Shown here piece after piece: positions 1-6,650 of a stretch of DNA of 13,120 nucleotides; the first letter of the stretch is position 1; the number at the start of each line of letters is the position of its first letter. The translations under genes were made by a program, and so were the position numbers. The notes below the pieces were generated by a model. It saw only the letters and a program-made list of their open reading frames with translations. It was not told the DNA's origin and searched no databases. The stretch comes from CAXTSE01 sp035554115. Lineage in GTDB: Bacteria > Actinomycetota > Actinomycetes > Actinomycetales > Microbacteriaceae. The stretch spans positions 1-13,120 of the forward strand of contig DATMIW010000014.1 in the NCBI GenBank assembly GCA_035554115.1, in the 5' to 3' direction.

Positions 1-272
1 AGGATGGCCGCGCCGGGCACGATGCCGCCGCCCAGCACGCGATCGAATTCGGGGATGCCGCTTGGCCAGTGTGCGACGGTGTCGGCGCCCAGGTCGGTGA
101 TCGGCCGTGCCGCGCGGGCGGCGCTGACCCGCGCCGGTTTCACGGATGCGGCGCTGACACCCTTCTCGACGACCGAGCCCCACGCCTGGCATTCGGGGCA
201 CTGGCCGTACCACTTGCCGCCGGCCCACCCGCACTCCGAACATGCGAAACCGGGGGATGCGGGGCGGGCCAT
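1..272 (-). CDS. radA: DNA repair protein RadA, N-terminal part (cut by window edge)
   Basis: RadA (Sms) is a RecA-like ATPase that acts in recombinational repair by promoting branch migration. Only the first 90 codons are present; the gene runs off the left edge. Visible is the N-terminal C4 zinc finger, with cysteines at residues 11, 14, 25 and 28 (CSEC and CPEC) and the conserved GKWYGQCPEC context. After a variable linker comes the entry into the ATPase domain, SGIPEFDRVLGGGIVPGA, which in the family lies just ahead of the Walker A loop; the Walker A itself is outside the window. The start is the ATG at 270-272, which places the zinc finger at the usual distance from the N-terminus. No strong ribosome binding site is seen upstream. 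This is a housekeeping gene and probably marks the edge of the accessory locus to its right. Confidence 0.93.
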   Translation of the reverse strand, partial: MARPASPGFACSECGWAGGKWYGQCPECQAWGSVVEKGVSAASVKPARVSAARAARPITDLGADTVAHWPSGIPEFDRVLGGGIVPGAAI

Positions 273-325
273 GCCGCCAGCCTAAACGCGGCCACCGACG
301 TGCGCGGCCGCTGCCGCTGGGTCGT

Positions 326-396
326 GGCAAATCCGGGCAAACCCGGCCCTTCGTCCACGACTCGTGGATGTGACCCCGGATTTGCCCGGATTGGCC
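326..396. repeat. nested imperfect palindrome with repeated CCGGATT/AATCCGG units
   Basis: A long interrupted inverted repeat is centred on base 361. Arms AATCCGGGCAAA (330-341) and TTTGCCCGGATT (381-392) are perfectly complementary over 12 bp. A further 4 bp pair (343-346 with 376-379, one register further in: 343-346/376-379), and the core TCCACGA-C-TCGTGGA (354-368) is a perfect palindrome around one base. A second perfect 12-bp pairing, 326-337 with 375-386, competes with the first because the CCGGATT unit occurs twice in the right arm. It could be an operator or hairpin for radA, or a terminator for the upstream gene. No T-run follows it. Confidence 0.5.
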
Positions 397-457
397 GACG
401 CGCGGCGTAGGCCGCCACGAGCCCCGCGTCACCTACCCGCGCCGAACCGCCCGGTCG

Positions 458-536
458 AAATCACGGAGATCCGGGATGCCTCACCCGGCAAAGCAGGCCA
501 CGCAGGGGCTTTGCGTCGTCGCGATCTCCGTGGTTT
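458..536. repeat. branched inverted-repeat structure (possible structured RNA or terminator)
   Basis: Arms 458-471 (AAATCACGGAGATC) and 523-536 (GATCTCCGTGGTTT) pair over 14 bp, with one G-T wobble. Inside them lie two smaller hairpins: CCGGG (471-475) with CCCGG (484-488), and GCAAAGC (488-494) with GCTTTGC (508-514), closing a 13-base loop. Folded, this looks like a three-way junction of about 79 nt. It lies about 60 bp beyond the LysR stop codon on the minus strand, so it could be that gene's terminator. It could also be a small structured RNA or a dispersed repeat copy; the sequence alone does not decide. Confidence 0.45.
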
Positions 537-550
537 GGTGCGCACGGACG

Positions 551-581
551 CGGGGTGGTTGTGAATAGGGCGCGCACCCCG
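551..581 (-). terminator. possible weak hairpin terminator of the LysR gene
   Basis: CGGGGTG (551-557) and CACCCCG (575-581) form a 7-bp GC-rich stem with a 17-base loop, starting 17 bases past the LysR stop codon on the minus strand. There is no T-tract, which is common for actinobacterial terminators but also leaves the call weak. The larger structure at 458-536 is an alternative terminator. Confidence 0.3.
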
Positions 582-597
582 TCGATGGGTCCGGTGG

Positions 598-1518
598 CTA
601 GCGATCGACGCGGTGCATAAGTTGCGGGATGACCTCGGAACAGATCTCCGCAAGTGCGTGCGCCCGGCCGGTCGGCCTCGATTGCGCGAGTTTCACCAGC
701 ACGATCGGCAGCGGTTCCACCGGGTCGAGGATCGGGAGAGCAACAACTGATCGCCCGGCATATGTGGTCCCGTATGTCGGTCGTTGATTGAGGACCGCGT
801 ACCCCTGTCCTTCAGCCACAAGACCGCGCACCGTCTCATAGCTGGAACTGCGGTAGTGGATCTGCGGGACAACGCCGGCGGCACGGAGAAGTCCCTCGAA
901 GTATTCGGCGCTTCGCGGTATGTCAAGAAGGATCATCGGCTCGTTCTCTAACTGGCTGAGCCGGATTCCGCTGGACCCTGCGAGGGGGTGGTCCATTGCG
1001 ACGATCACATAGGGCGCAGCGGCCCCCAAGCGCCGACGTTCGAAGGTGTCGCCGAGCTCAAGGTCATACATCACCGCGATATCCGAGGATCCGTCCTGGA
1101 GGGACGCCAGCAGGTCTTTGGTGTCGAGCTCGCGGAGGCTCAGTTTGATCTGTGGGTAGCGCCTGCTGCACGCCGCCGTGATCACCGGGACCGCGAACGG
1201 AGCCAGGGTCACAAAGCAACCGAGCGTCACTTCGCCACTCACGTTCTCGGCAATACCTCGGGCCGACTCCTCAAGTTCTGAGGCATGCGCCAACAGACCC
1301 TGCGCTTCGATGTTGAGCCTGTGCCCGGCGGCGGTGAGCGCCAGCCCTCGAGCGTGGAGTCGGATGAAGAGTTGCACTCCTAGGGCACGCTCGAGGGCTG
1401 CCACTGCGCTGGATACTGCGGATTGGGCGACGTGCAGTTCCAGCGCAGCCGCGGTCATGCTGCCTGTTCCGGCCGCGGCCACGAAGTAGCGGATCTGCGT
1501 GAGGGTGTACTCAGCCAT
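598..1518 (-). CDS. LysR-family transcriptional regulator
   Basis: This 306-residue protein has the length and layout of a LysR-type regulator. An N-terminal winged helix-turn-helix (about residues 5-62) includes the stretch AALELHVAQSAVSSAVAALE followed by LGVQLFIR and LTAAG, all hallmark positions. A linker helix leads to a periplasmic-binding-like effector domain (about residues 92-300) beginning GEVTLGCFVTLAPFAVPVI. Such proteins bind a small-molecule inducer and usually activate nearby or divergent genes. It lies 78 bp downstream of the NCS1 permease gene on the same strand and could be cotranscribed with it or have its own promoter. A perfect inverted repeat, ATCAA-CC-TTGAT, sits at 1521-1532, directly before the ATG at 1516-1518, and might serve autoregulation. 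The inducer cannot be read from the sequence; the catabolic substrate of the locus is the natural guess. Confidence 0.93.
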   Translation of the reverse strand: MAEYTLTQIRYFVAAAGTGSMTAAALELHVAQSAVSSAVAALERALGVQLFIRLHARGLALTAAGHRLNIEAQGLLAHASELEESARGIAENVSGEVTLGCFVTLAPFAVPVITAACSRRYPQIKLSLRELDTKDLLASLQDGSSDIAVMYDLELGDTFERRRLGAAAPYVIVAMDHPLAGSSGIRLSQLENEPMILLDIPRSAEYFEGLLRAAGVVPQIHYRSSSYETVRGLVAEGQGYAVLNQRPTYGTTYAGRSVVALPILDPVEPLPIVLVKLAQSRPTGRAHALAEICSEVIPQLMHRVDR

Positions 1519-1520
1519 AA

Positions 1521-1578
1521 ATCAACCTTGATCGTTAGCGAGACCCCAGCACGCGAAGAAACGCTGCGGTCATGACCG
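1521..1578. promoter_or_regulatory. two palindromes upstream of the LysR gene
   Basis: The 78-bp gap between the permease stop and the LysR start contains ATCAACCTTGAT (1521-1532), a perfect inverted repeat with a 2-base centre, and CGGTCATGACCG (1567-1578), a perfect 12-bp palindrome. The first overlaps the translation start region of the regulator and could be an autoregulatory LysR site. The second lies 19 bases past the permease stop codon and might be an operator or a small hairpin. Protein binding is not shown. Confidence 0.35.
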
Positions 1579-1596
1579 ATCGTAGGGCCGTGTCAT

Positions 1597-3036
1597 TTAC
1601 TCGGTCTCCATCGCGAGCTCTGCGAGGGCTGCGCGCTCGCCGCGGGGTGTGGGGTCGCTCGTGCCCACTCGACCGAAGCGCTTCATGAGGACGTAGTAGA
1701 ACGGGCAAATCGCCGCAAGGCCCACGATCCACGAGATATCGATGCCCCCGAGGAGCGTCGCGATGGGGCCGGTGTAGAGCGTCGTGCTGAGGAACGGAAT
1801 CTGGATCGCGATTCCTACGACGTAGGCGATGATCGCCGGAGCGTTGAATCGACCGTAGATTCCCCCATCCTTTTCGAACATCGAGGCGATGTCGTACTTT
1901 CCGTGCTTGATTAGGTAGTAATCCACCAGGTTGATCGCCGTCCACGGAACGAGGACGCAGAGCAAGATGAGCAGGAAGTTCGTGTAGTTGGTGAGGAAGT
2001 TCCCGGCACCCACGATGGCCAAAAGAAGCGCGACCACGAACATTGCTATCGCCGCGATCGCCCGTGCGGCGACGCGCGGAACCCAGCGGGCAAATATCGT
2101 CTGTCCGACTGTGATGATCGAAAGAGAGCCGCAGTAGACATACATAGCGCTCTGCGAGACGAGGGCGATGCTGAAGACCACGATGATGACCCCAGCGATT
2201 CCCTGGGTTACCGTCGCGAGTCCCGTTACGACGTCCATTCCCGGCAAGGCTGATCCGATCAGGGACCCGAGAATCATCGGAACGATTCCTCCGAGAACTG
2301 CGCCCATGTAGGTGGACCAGAAGGCGGGGCGTACGCCGGTGTCCTTCGGCATATAGCGCGTGTAGTCCGAGACGAAGGGGGCGCAGGCGATGAGCCACAG
2401 CGCGGCAAGCGAAATCGAGCCCATGACGCCGAATGCGGTCACCTCTCCGGACGTCCACGTGGCGTCGGGAACCCCGTTCACGGAAACAGCCCACACGAAC
2501 GCCAAGACAATCCCGGCGCCGGCGATGATGCTCATCAGCCGCGCGAAGCGGTGGATGAACTTGTAGCCGACGACGGCGGCCACGGTCGCGATCACCCCGA
2601 TCACCAAAATCGCGGGGGTGTCGCTGATCTTGAAGATCGCCGCGATCGACTGACCTCCCAGCACCAGGTTGGATGCGAAGAAGCCGAGGTACATGAAGAT
2701 CACGAGGACGATCACCAGAAGGCTTCCGTACGAGCCGAACTGGGCGCGTGTCTGAAGCATCTGAGGCACTCCGGTCTGCGGCCCCTGTGCGGCGTGCAGC
2801 GCCATGACGACGCCGCCGACGAGGCAGCCGAACAGCAGGGTGACGGATGCGGCCCAAAACGGGAGACCGTACAGCGCTGTCGCGATGTATCCCGTCGCGA
2901 TTGCCGCGAGCGTCAGGCCCGTGCCGAACCAGATGGTGAAGAGGTCACGGGCCTTGCCATGACGTTCTGTGAGTGGGATGTGTTCGACCGTGCGATTTTC
3001 GATCGCCGGCGACGAGCTTTGTATTCCAGTAGCCAT
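1597..3036 (-). CDS. NCS1-family permease (nucleobase/hydantoin/allantoin type)
   Basis: This 479-residue, very hydrophobic integral membrane protein looks like a member of the nucleobase-cation-symport-1 family (cytosine, purine, allantoin, thiamine and hydantoin carriers). Supporting marks are the charged cytoplasmic N-terminus ending TERHGKARDLFTIWFGTGL, the conserved loop QGPQTGVPQMLQTRAQFG near residue 85-102, and roughly twelve hydrophobic segments, including the late region LVPWTAINLVDYYLIKHGKY that is typical of the family. It probably takes up an N-heterocyclic substrate with Na+ or H+; the exact substrate cannot be inferred. The ATG at 3034-3036 follows an AGGGAG ribosome binding site. 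It lies 129 bp downstream of the DmdA-like gene on the same strand, a gap large enough for its own promoter. An inverted repeat CCTAG-GT-CTAGG (3045-3056) overlaps the edge of the ribosome binding site. Confidence 0.9.
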   Translation of the reverse strand: MATGIQSSSPAIENRTVEHIPLTERHGKARDLFTIWFGTGLTLAAIATGYIATALYGLPFWAASVTLLFGCLVGGVVMALHAAQGPQTGVPQMLQTRAQFGSYGSLLVIVLVIFMYLGFFASNLVLGGQSIAAIFKISDTPAILVIGVIATVAAVVGYKFIHRFARLMSIIAGAGIVLAFVWAVSVNGVPDATWTSGEVTAFGVMGSISLAALWLIACAPFVSDYTRYMPKDTGVRPAFWSTYMGAVLGGIVPMILGSLIGSALPGMDVVTGLATVTQGIAGVIIVVFSIALVSQSAMYVYCGSLSIITVGQTIFARWVPRVAARAIAAIAMFVVALLLAIVGAGNFLTNYTNFLLILLCVLVPWTAINLVDYYLIKHGKYDIASMFEKDGGIYGRFNAPAIIAYVVGIAIQIPFLSTTLYTGPIATLLGGIDISWIVGLAAICPFYYVLMKRFGRVGTSDPTPRGERAALAELAMETE

Positions 3037-3165
3037 GATGGCTCCCTAGGTCTAGGTCGGATGAATAAAGGGTGGCCCAATCTTTCGGCAGATGCTCAGT
3101 CGTGAACAGAACATTTATCCGGCGATCTGGATTCAAAACGGTGATGCAGGTGGTGCCTGTGCGGC

Positions 3166-4281
3166 TCAGACGAAGGGGATCTTGTAGGTTTCGGCCACGT
3201 GATCGCCGGTGGGGCTCTTGATGGTGAGCTTCGCGTTCTCAGCAACGGAGGCGTCCAGGAGTGCAACGGCGATATTGCGATCGAGGGCGAACGACCACAC
3301 GGCCCAGCGCACGATGCCGACCTTGGTTCCGCTTTCGTCCTCGACATCCCAGAACCATTCGAAGTTCGGCCACTCTTCGGTGTCTGACACCAGTCCGACA
3401 GTCTTGCGCGCTGGCCCCTCTTCGCGGACCTTCAGGAGGGCGTCGCGCCCGATGAAGTCGTTGCCGTCAAGGTCGAGGAAACCGAGAAGACCGGCTTCGA
3501 GAAGGTCCATATCGGAGTTGGTGGCGTACTGCGTGTCGAGGATGCCCTGCTCGACCGCGCGGTTGAGGTTGGGGCCGGTGACGAGAAGATCGTGCTTGCG
3601 CCCCTCCTCGCGGACGGCGTCCCAGGCGACCAGAGCCCGGTCGGTTCCGAGCGGGTAGACCTCGAAGCCGGCCTCTTTGCTCCAGCCCGTGTTCGAGATG
3701 ACGACGTCAACGCCGGCGAGCTTCGTCACGACGCACGCGAAGCGCTTGAGTGCCGTGAGGTCCGTGTCGACGAGAGGTTGGAGGGTCTCGAGCGACTTCG
3801 GGCCCTGGACTTGAAATGGTGCCACGTCCGCTTCTTTCACGGTGACGTCGTAGCCGCCGGCCAGCGCGAGACCATATGCCCAAAGGGTGAGGTCCACATC
3901 GGAATGGGAGAACCAGACGACGTCCTCGAAGGGACGCAGGATGATGACCTCCGACATGATCTTGCCGTTCTGGTCACAGATGGGGGAGTACTTGCACCCT
4001 CCGACCGGCAGGTCGAGAAGGTTGCGAGGTGCGAGGTAGTCGGCGAACTTCAGGGCGTCCGGGCCGCGAAACTCCGCTTGCCGCTCGGCGCCGACATCCC
4101 AGAGGGTGACGCCGTCAGTCATGGCGTCGTACTCGGTCTTGGGATCGTTGCCATACACGAATGGCATGTAGGTGTGGTTGTACACGGCCCACTCGAGTGC
4201 GCCTTCTTCGACGGTTCGGTCGAAGTAGGGCGAGCGGCGCGTTGTGTAGAACAGGTTCTGGCGGACGGCTATGTCGGTCAT
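3166..4281 (-). CDS. DmdA-like folate-dependent demethylase (GcvT/aminomethyltransferase family)
   Basis: This 371-residue protein belongs to the GcvT fold family, whose members transfer a one-carbon group to tetrahydrofolate. By eye it is closer to dimethylsulfoniopropionate demethylase (DmdA) than to glycine-cleavage T protein. The likeness shows in RRSPYFDRTVEEGA (residues 15-28), AVYNHTYMP (32-40), GGCKYSP (94-100), WFSHSDVDLTLWAYGLAL (123-140), VQGPKS (158-163) and GWSKEAGFEVYP (199-210). Length also matches DmdA, about 365-370 residues. The IDD-type motif of canonical GcvT reads KIMSEV here, so classical aminomethyltransferase activity is unlikely. The expected reaction is removal of an S-, N- or O-methyl group to give 5-methyl-THF. 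Given the neighbouring NCS1 carrier, an N-methylated compound is as likely as DMSP. The start has an AAGGAAGAG ribosome binding site. The upstream SnoaL-like gene ends 41 bp away. Confidence 0.85.
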   Translation of the reverse strand: MTDIAVRQNLFYTTRRSPYFDRTVEEGALEWAVYNHTYMPFVYGNDPKTEYDAMTDGVTLWDVGAERQAEFRGPDALKFADYLAPRNLLDLPVGGCKYSPICDQNGKIMSEVIILRPFEDVVWFSHSDVDLTLWAYGLALAGGYDVTVKEADVAPFQVQGPKSLETLQPLVDTDLTALKRFACVVTKLAGVDVVISNTGWSKEAGFEVYPLGTDRALVAWDAVREEGRKHDLLVTGPNLNRAVEQGILDTQYATNSDMDLLEAGLLGFLDLDGNDFIGRDALLKVREEGPARKTVGLVSDTEEWPNFEWFWDVEDESGTKVGIVRWAVWSFALDRNIAVALLDASVAENAKLTIKSPTGDHVAETYKIPFV

Positions 4282-4322
4282 TTTTTCTCTTCCTTGGATG
4301 GTGGCTTGGTAGTGCTCGTGCG

Positions 4323-4688
4323 CTAGGGCAGGAGGGGATTGGTGTCGAAGTATTCGGTCACTCTGAGGAGGTGGCCGTCCTGGGTCTCCGCGACCATGAC
4401 GAACTCGAAGTCCAGACGGGTGCCGTTTGTCAGAGAGGTCGCGACCATGCGTCCTTCGGCAACGGCTCGTTCTTCGTTGCCGAGGATCCAGAACAGGTCG
4501 ATTCCGATGTCGGTGAGGTCATCGACTGCCGGCTGGTTGGTCGCTCGCACATCGTCGGCACCGACCAGGGTTCGCTCATGCAGGGGATCGGTGAACCGTC
4601 CGGATTCGCCGAACAGTTCAGCGATTGCGTTGTTGTCTTTGTTGATCCAGCCTGCACAGAGTTGCTTGATGACCTGTCTGGCGTCCAT
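4323..4688 (-). CDS. SnoaL/NTF2-like protein
   Basis: This small protein of 121 residues appears to adopt the SnoaL/NTF2-like cone fold. The pattern is an N-terminal helix (QVIKQLCAGWINKDNNAIAELF), then a short strand with FTDPLHERTLVGADDVR, then alternating strands ending RVTEYFDTNPL. Family members include polyketide cyclases, ketosteroid and limonene-epoxide-type enzymes, and many ligand-binding proteins without known activity, so no reaction can be assigned. The closing 'EYFD' strand is very typical of the family. The frame extends upstream to 4868, but the ATG at 4686-4688 has a strong GAGAGGAG ribosome binding site and gives the natural N-terminus; the extra 60 residues would be arginine-rich and overlap the preceding gene. 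The quinone-oxidoreductase-like gene ends only 17 bp upstream, so the two are almost surely cotranscribed. Confidence 0.82.
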   Translation of the reverse strand: MDARQVIKQLCAGWINKDNNAIAELFGESGRFTDPLHERTLVGADDVRATNQPAVDDLTDIGIDLFWILGNEERAVAEGRMVATSLTNGTRLDFEFVMVAETQDGHLLRVTEYFDTNPLLP

Positions 4689-4705
4689 GACGCTCCTCTC
4701 GATGT

Positions 4706-5344
4706 TCACGATGCGATGACTGTCGCGCGCGCCGGGTCGACAGTGAGGTCGGGGTCGACGAGCTTTCCTTCGCCGAGACTCCGGGCGAAGGTGATGTGAT
4801 CCCGGGTGGACTCGGCGTTGAATCCGGTGTCGTGCAACAAGATGACGGAGGATTCGCTCACACCGCACCAGTCGAGAATGCCGACGCGAATGAGGCAGCC
4901 GAGCGCGGCGCTGTACCCGCGCTTGGTGAAGCTCCGCGCGGAACCCCCTGTGGTGAGGAGGAGAAGGTACGGTCGCGGTCTGAGGAGGCTGCCTTCCGGG
5001 TCGTTCGCGAACTCATACGCCCAGCCGTTGCTCCAGACCCGGTCGAACCACCCTTTGAGCATTGCGGGGAAGCCGAGCCACCACAGCGGACTGATGATGA
5101 CGATTCCGTCTGCGCGTTCGATGCGGGCCTGTTCGGCGAGAAGGCGTTCCGATAGCTGGCCGCCCTCAAACTGCGCGTAGTCGGCTTCTGCGAAAACGGG
5201 GTCGAACTGCTCGCGGTAGAGATCGGCGACTTCGAAGGTGCGTCCGCTCGCTTCAAGTCCGGCCGTGTAGTTGGCAAGCAGCTCGGCTCCCAGCGAGTCA
5301 TCTCTGGGATGACAGAAGACGACGAGGATGTGCTCGACGGACAT
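4706..5344 (-). CDS. flavodoxin-fold NAD(P)H dehydrogenase (quinone) family protein
   Basis: This 212-residue protein resembles the Flavodoxin_2 family (NQO1, MdaB, KefF type), FMN or FAD enzymes that use NAD(P)H for two-electron reduction of quinones or similar compounds. Hallmarks are the N-terminal strand ILVVFCHPRDDSLGAELL, the loop SPLWWLGFPAMLKGWFDRVW (about residues 101-120), which contacts flavin and forms the dimer in relatives, and LLLLTTGGS near residue 145. The ATG at 5342-5344 puts the first strand four residues from the N-terminus, as is usual, with an AGGA motif upstream. The frame continues upstream to 5452 and an ATG at 5396-5398 is possible, but the added residues match nothing in the family. 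It is the first gene of the leftward block and is divergent from the PucR regulator. It might supply reduced flavin or detoxify a quinoid or electrophilic intermediate. Confidence 0.85.
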   Translation of the reverse strand: MSVEHILVVFCHPRDDSLGAELLANYTAGLEASGRTFEVADLYREQFDPVFAEADYAQFEGGQLSERLLAEQARIERADGIVIISPLWWLGFPAMLKGWFDRVWSNGWAYEFANDPEGSLLRPRPYLLLLTTGGSARSFTKRGYSAALGCLIRVGILDWCGVSESSVILLHDTGFNAESTRDHITFARSLGEGKLVDPDLTVDPARATVIAS

Positions 5345-5522
5345 GAATGGGGTCCTGTTCTCGTACTCATTACCCGTCTGGACGGCGTCGTTGCCCATCC
5401 GGTTGGTCAACTCTTCCTCTCGCGTAAAGGCCCGCGCATTGTGCGCGTGCACTAATTTTTCGAGCTAGAGTCGGTCAAGAGCACTGATTTGTGCCAATCC
5501 TTTGTGCATGGGACCGAGGGTC
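5345..5522. promoter_or_regulatory. divergent promoter region with repeated TTGTGC motifs
   Basis: This 178-bp region separates the leftward block from the PucR gene and should hold both promoters. TTGTGC occurs at 5439-5444, 5489-5494 and 5502-5507; the last two are full TTTGTGC copies spaced 13 bp apart (5488-5494 and 5501-5507). GTGCAC lies at 5447-5452, making an imperfect palindrome with the first copy (about 5438-5455), and GCAC at 5481-5484 faces GTGC at 5491-5494. These are candidate sites for the PucR protein or another local regulator. No clear -35/-10 pair was assigned. Confidence 0.4.
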
Positions 5523-6650
5523 ATGGATGTGACGAGCTCGTTCCTTGCCCTGTCGGCTTCTTTGCGCGACGGTGCGGGGCTCGCCGGCTTGGCCGCGGTG
5601 CTGCGACGAATATCCGGAGCCCCAGCTGCTTTCGTCGATCTTCGGGGAAGCCTCCTTGCGTCTTCGCCGTCCCGCAGTCAGTGGCCGCTGAGCGAGCTGC
5701 AGAGCTGGAAGCTCGGCGTGACGAGCGTGGGCACACCCCCGACCAAAGTCGTCCCCGTGACGGTTATGCAAGACGTCGAGGCGCTCCTGCTGGCGCAGGG
5801 AGGCGGGGAGTTCGACGCTGCACAGACTTTCGCGGCCGATCTGGCGGCTCTCGAGATTGGTCGATTGCAGGCGGCCCTCGCGGGTCGGCGTGAGCTCGCC
5901 TCGCAGGTGCTGGAAGACATCTTCACGGGCACCTCACGAGGAAATGACGCGCGGGATCGCCTTGCGTCATTGGGAATTCTGCTGGACTCGAATGGTCACT
6001 CGGTGATCGTGGGTCGGTGCGATCTGTCGGCGTCGCAGCTTCGGATGCGCCCCTGGAACCTGCATTCCCTTCTGGATGGCAGTGGCGATCCGTACCTTCG
6101 AGCGACGATCGGAAACGACATCGTGATCGTCGTGCCCGATTCGGGCGCCCCGGGAATCGCGCAGGTGCTGCTCGAACACCTGCGCAGCTTCGACACGAAA
6201 TCCGGTGTCGGTGTGGGTCCCGTGGCGTCAGATCCACTTTCTCTCGCCATGAGCTATTTCCAAGCCAAAGACGCCGCCGCCGGGCTCGGGGTCGGCCAGG
6301 CGCGCCCCCTCAACCTGGGCTACATGCTTCTGGGCGCCGGAGAGATGTCGCCGCTTCGCGAGGTGAGCTCGCGCGCGATGAAGCCGCTGTTCGACCATGA
6401 CGAGCGCACAGGTGGGTCGCTCGTCGAGACGCTCGCGGTTTATCTTCGAACTGACTGCTCGGTGTCTGCTGCATCGGACGCCCTGTTCATTCATCGCAAC
6501 ACGCTTCGCTATCGTTTGAAGGCCATCGCGGATCTGACGGGGTGGTCCATGGACACATTCGAAGGACGACTTCATTTCTGGATCGCAGCACAATCCTTGG
6601 GATTCCCAGAGACGCTCGGCACCCCGAATCCTGGGTCGCTAAATGACTAG
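5523..6650 (+). CDS. PucR-family (CdaR-like) transcriptional regulator
   Basis: This protein of about 375 residues ends in the PucR C-terminal helix-turn-helix: ETLAVYLRTDCSVSAASDAL, then FIHRNTLRYRLKAIADLTG, then a final amphipathic helix (FEGRLHFWIAAQSLG). The central part (GILLDSNGHSVIVGRC to GVGVGPVASDPLSLAMSYFQ) resembles the GGDEF-like CdaR domain of these regulators, and the N-terminal 120 residues look like a small sensory domain (FVDLRGSLLASS). PucR-type regulators respond to metabolites such as allantoin, sugar acids or amines and usually activate catabolic genes. The start is uncertain: ATG at 5523 gives a compact N-terminus but its GAGGG is very close, ATG at 5508 and TTG at 5502 are in frame upstream, and a leaderless message is possible. 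It is divergent from the oxidoreductase gene and overlaps the VOC gene by 8 nt. Confidence 0.9.
   Translation: MDVTSSFLALSASLRDGAGLAGLAAVLRRISGAPAAFVDLRGSLLASSPSRSQWPLSELQSWKLGVTSVGTPPTKVVPVTVMQDVEALLLAQGGGEFDAAQTFAADLAALEIGRLQAALAGRRELASQVLEDIFTGTSRGNDARDRLASLGILLDSNGHSVIVGRCDLSASQLRMRPWNLHSLLDGSGDPYLRATIGNDIVIVVPDSGAPGIAQVLLEHLRSFDTKSGVGVGPVASDPLSLAMSYFQAKDAAAGLGVGQARPLNLGYMLLGAGEMSPLREVSSRAMKPLFDHDERTGGSLVETLAVYLRTDCSVSAASDALFIHRNTLRYRLKAIADLTGWSMDTFEGRLHFWIAAQSLGFPETLGTPNPGSLND

Larger units (their letters stand above)
273..597. other. gene-free interval between radA and the LysR gene
   Basis: This 325-bp stretch holds no convincing reading frame; the short frames that cross it are arginine-rich and resemble no family I know. 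It lies downstream of the LysR-type gene and upstream of radA, both on the minus strand, so it should contain the end of the LysR transcript and the radA promoter. It carries three inverted-repeat structures, listed separately: 326-396, 458-536 and 551-581. Confidence 0.7.

Noticed and set aside
458..536. A tRNA gene in the folded region upstream of radA
   Set aside because: The outer stem is 14 bp, there is no T-loop GTTC-type sequence, anticodon arm or D-arm of normal size, and no CCA-end context.
1535..2857. A 440-residue open frame on the minus strand inside the permease gene
   Set aside because: It is very rich in Arg, Asp and His, has no recognisable domain, and is out of frame with a clear NCS1 permease. 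It is a by-product of GC-rich codon use.
3037..3165. A promoter for the permease in the 129-bp gap after the DmdA-like gene
   Set aside because: Possible given the size of the gap, but no -35/-10 pair with acceptable spacing could be picked out by eye, so none is annotated.
5345..5452. Extended N-terminus for the flavodoxin-fold oxidoreductase (starts at 5452 or 5398)
   Set aside because: The added residues match nothing in the family, and the start at 5344 places the first beta strand correctly. The extension would also use up much of the divergent promoter region.
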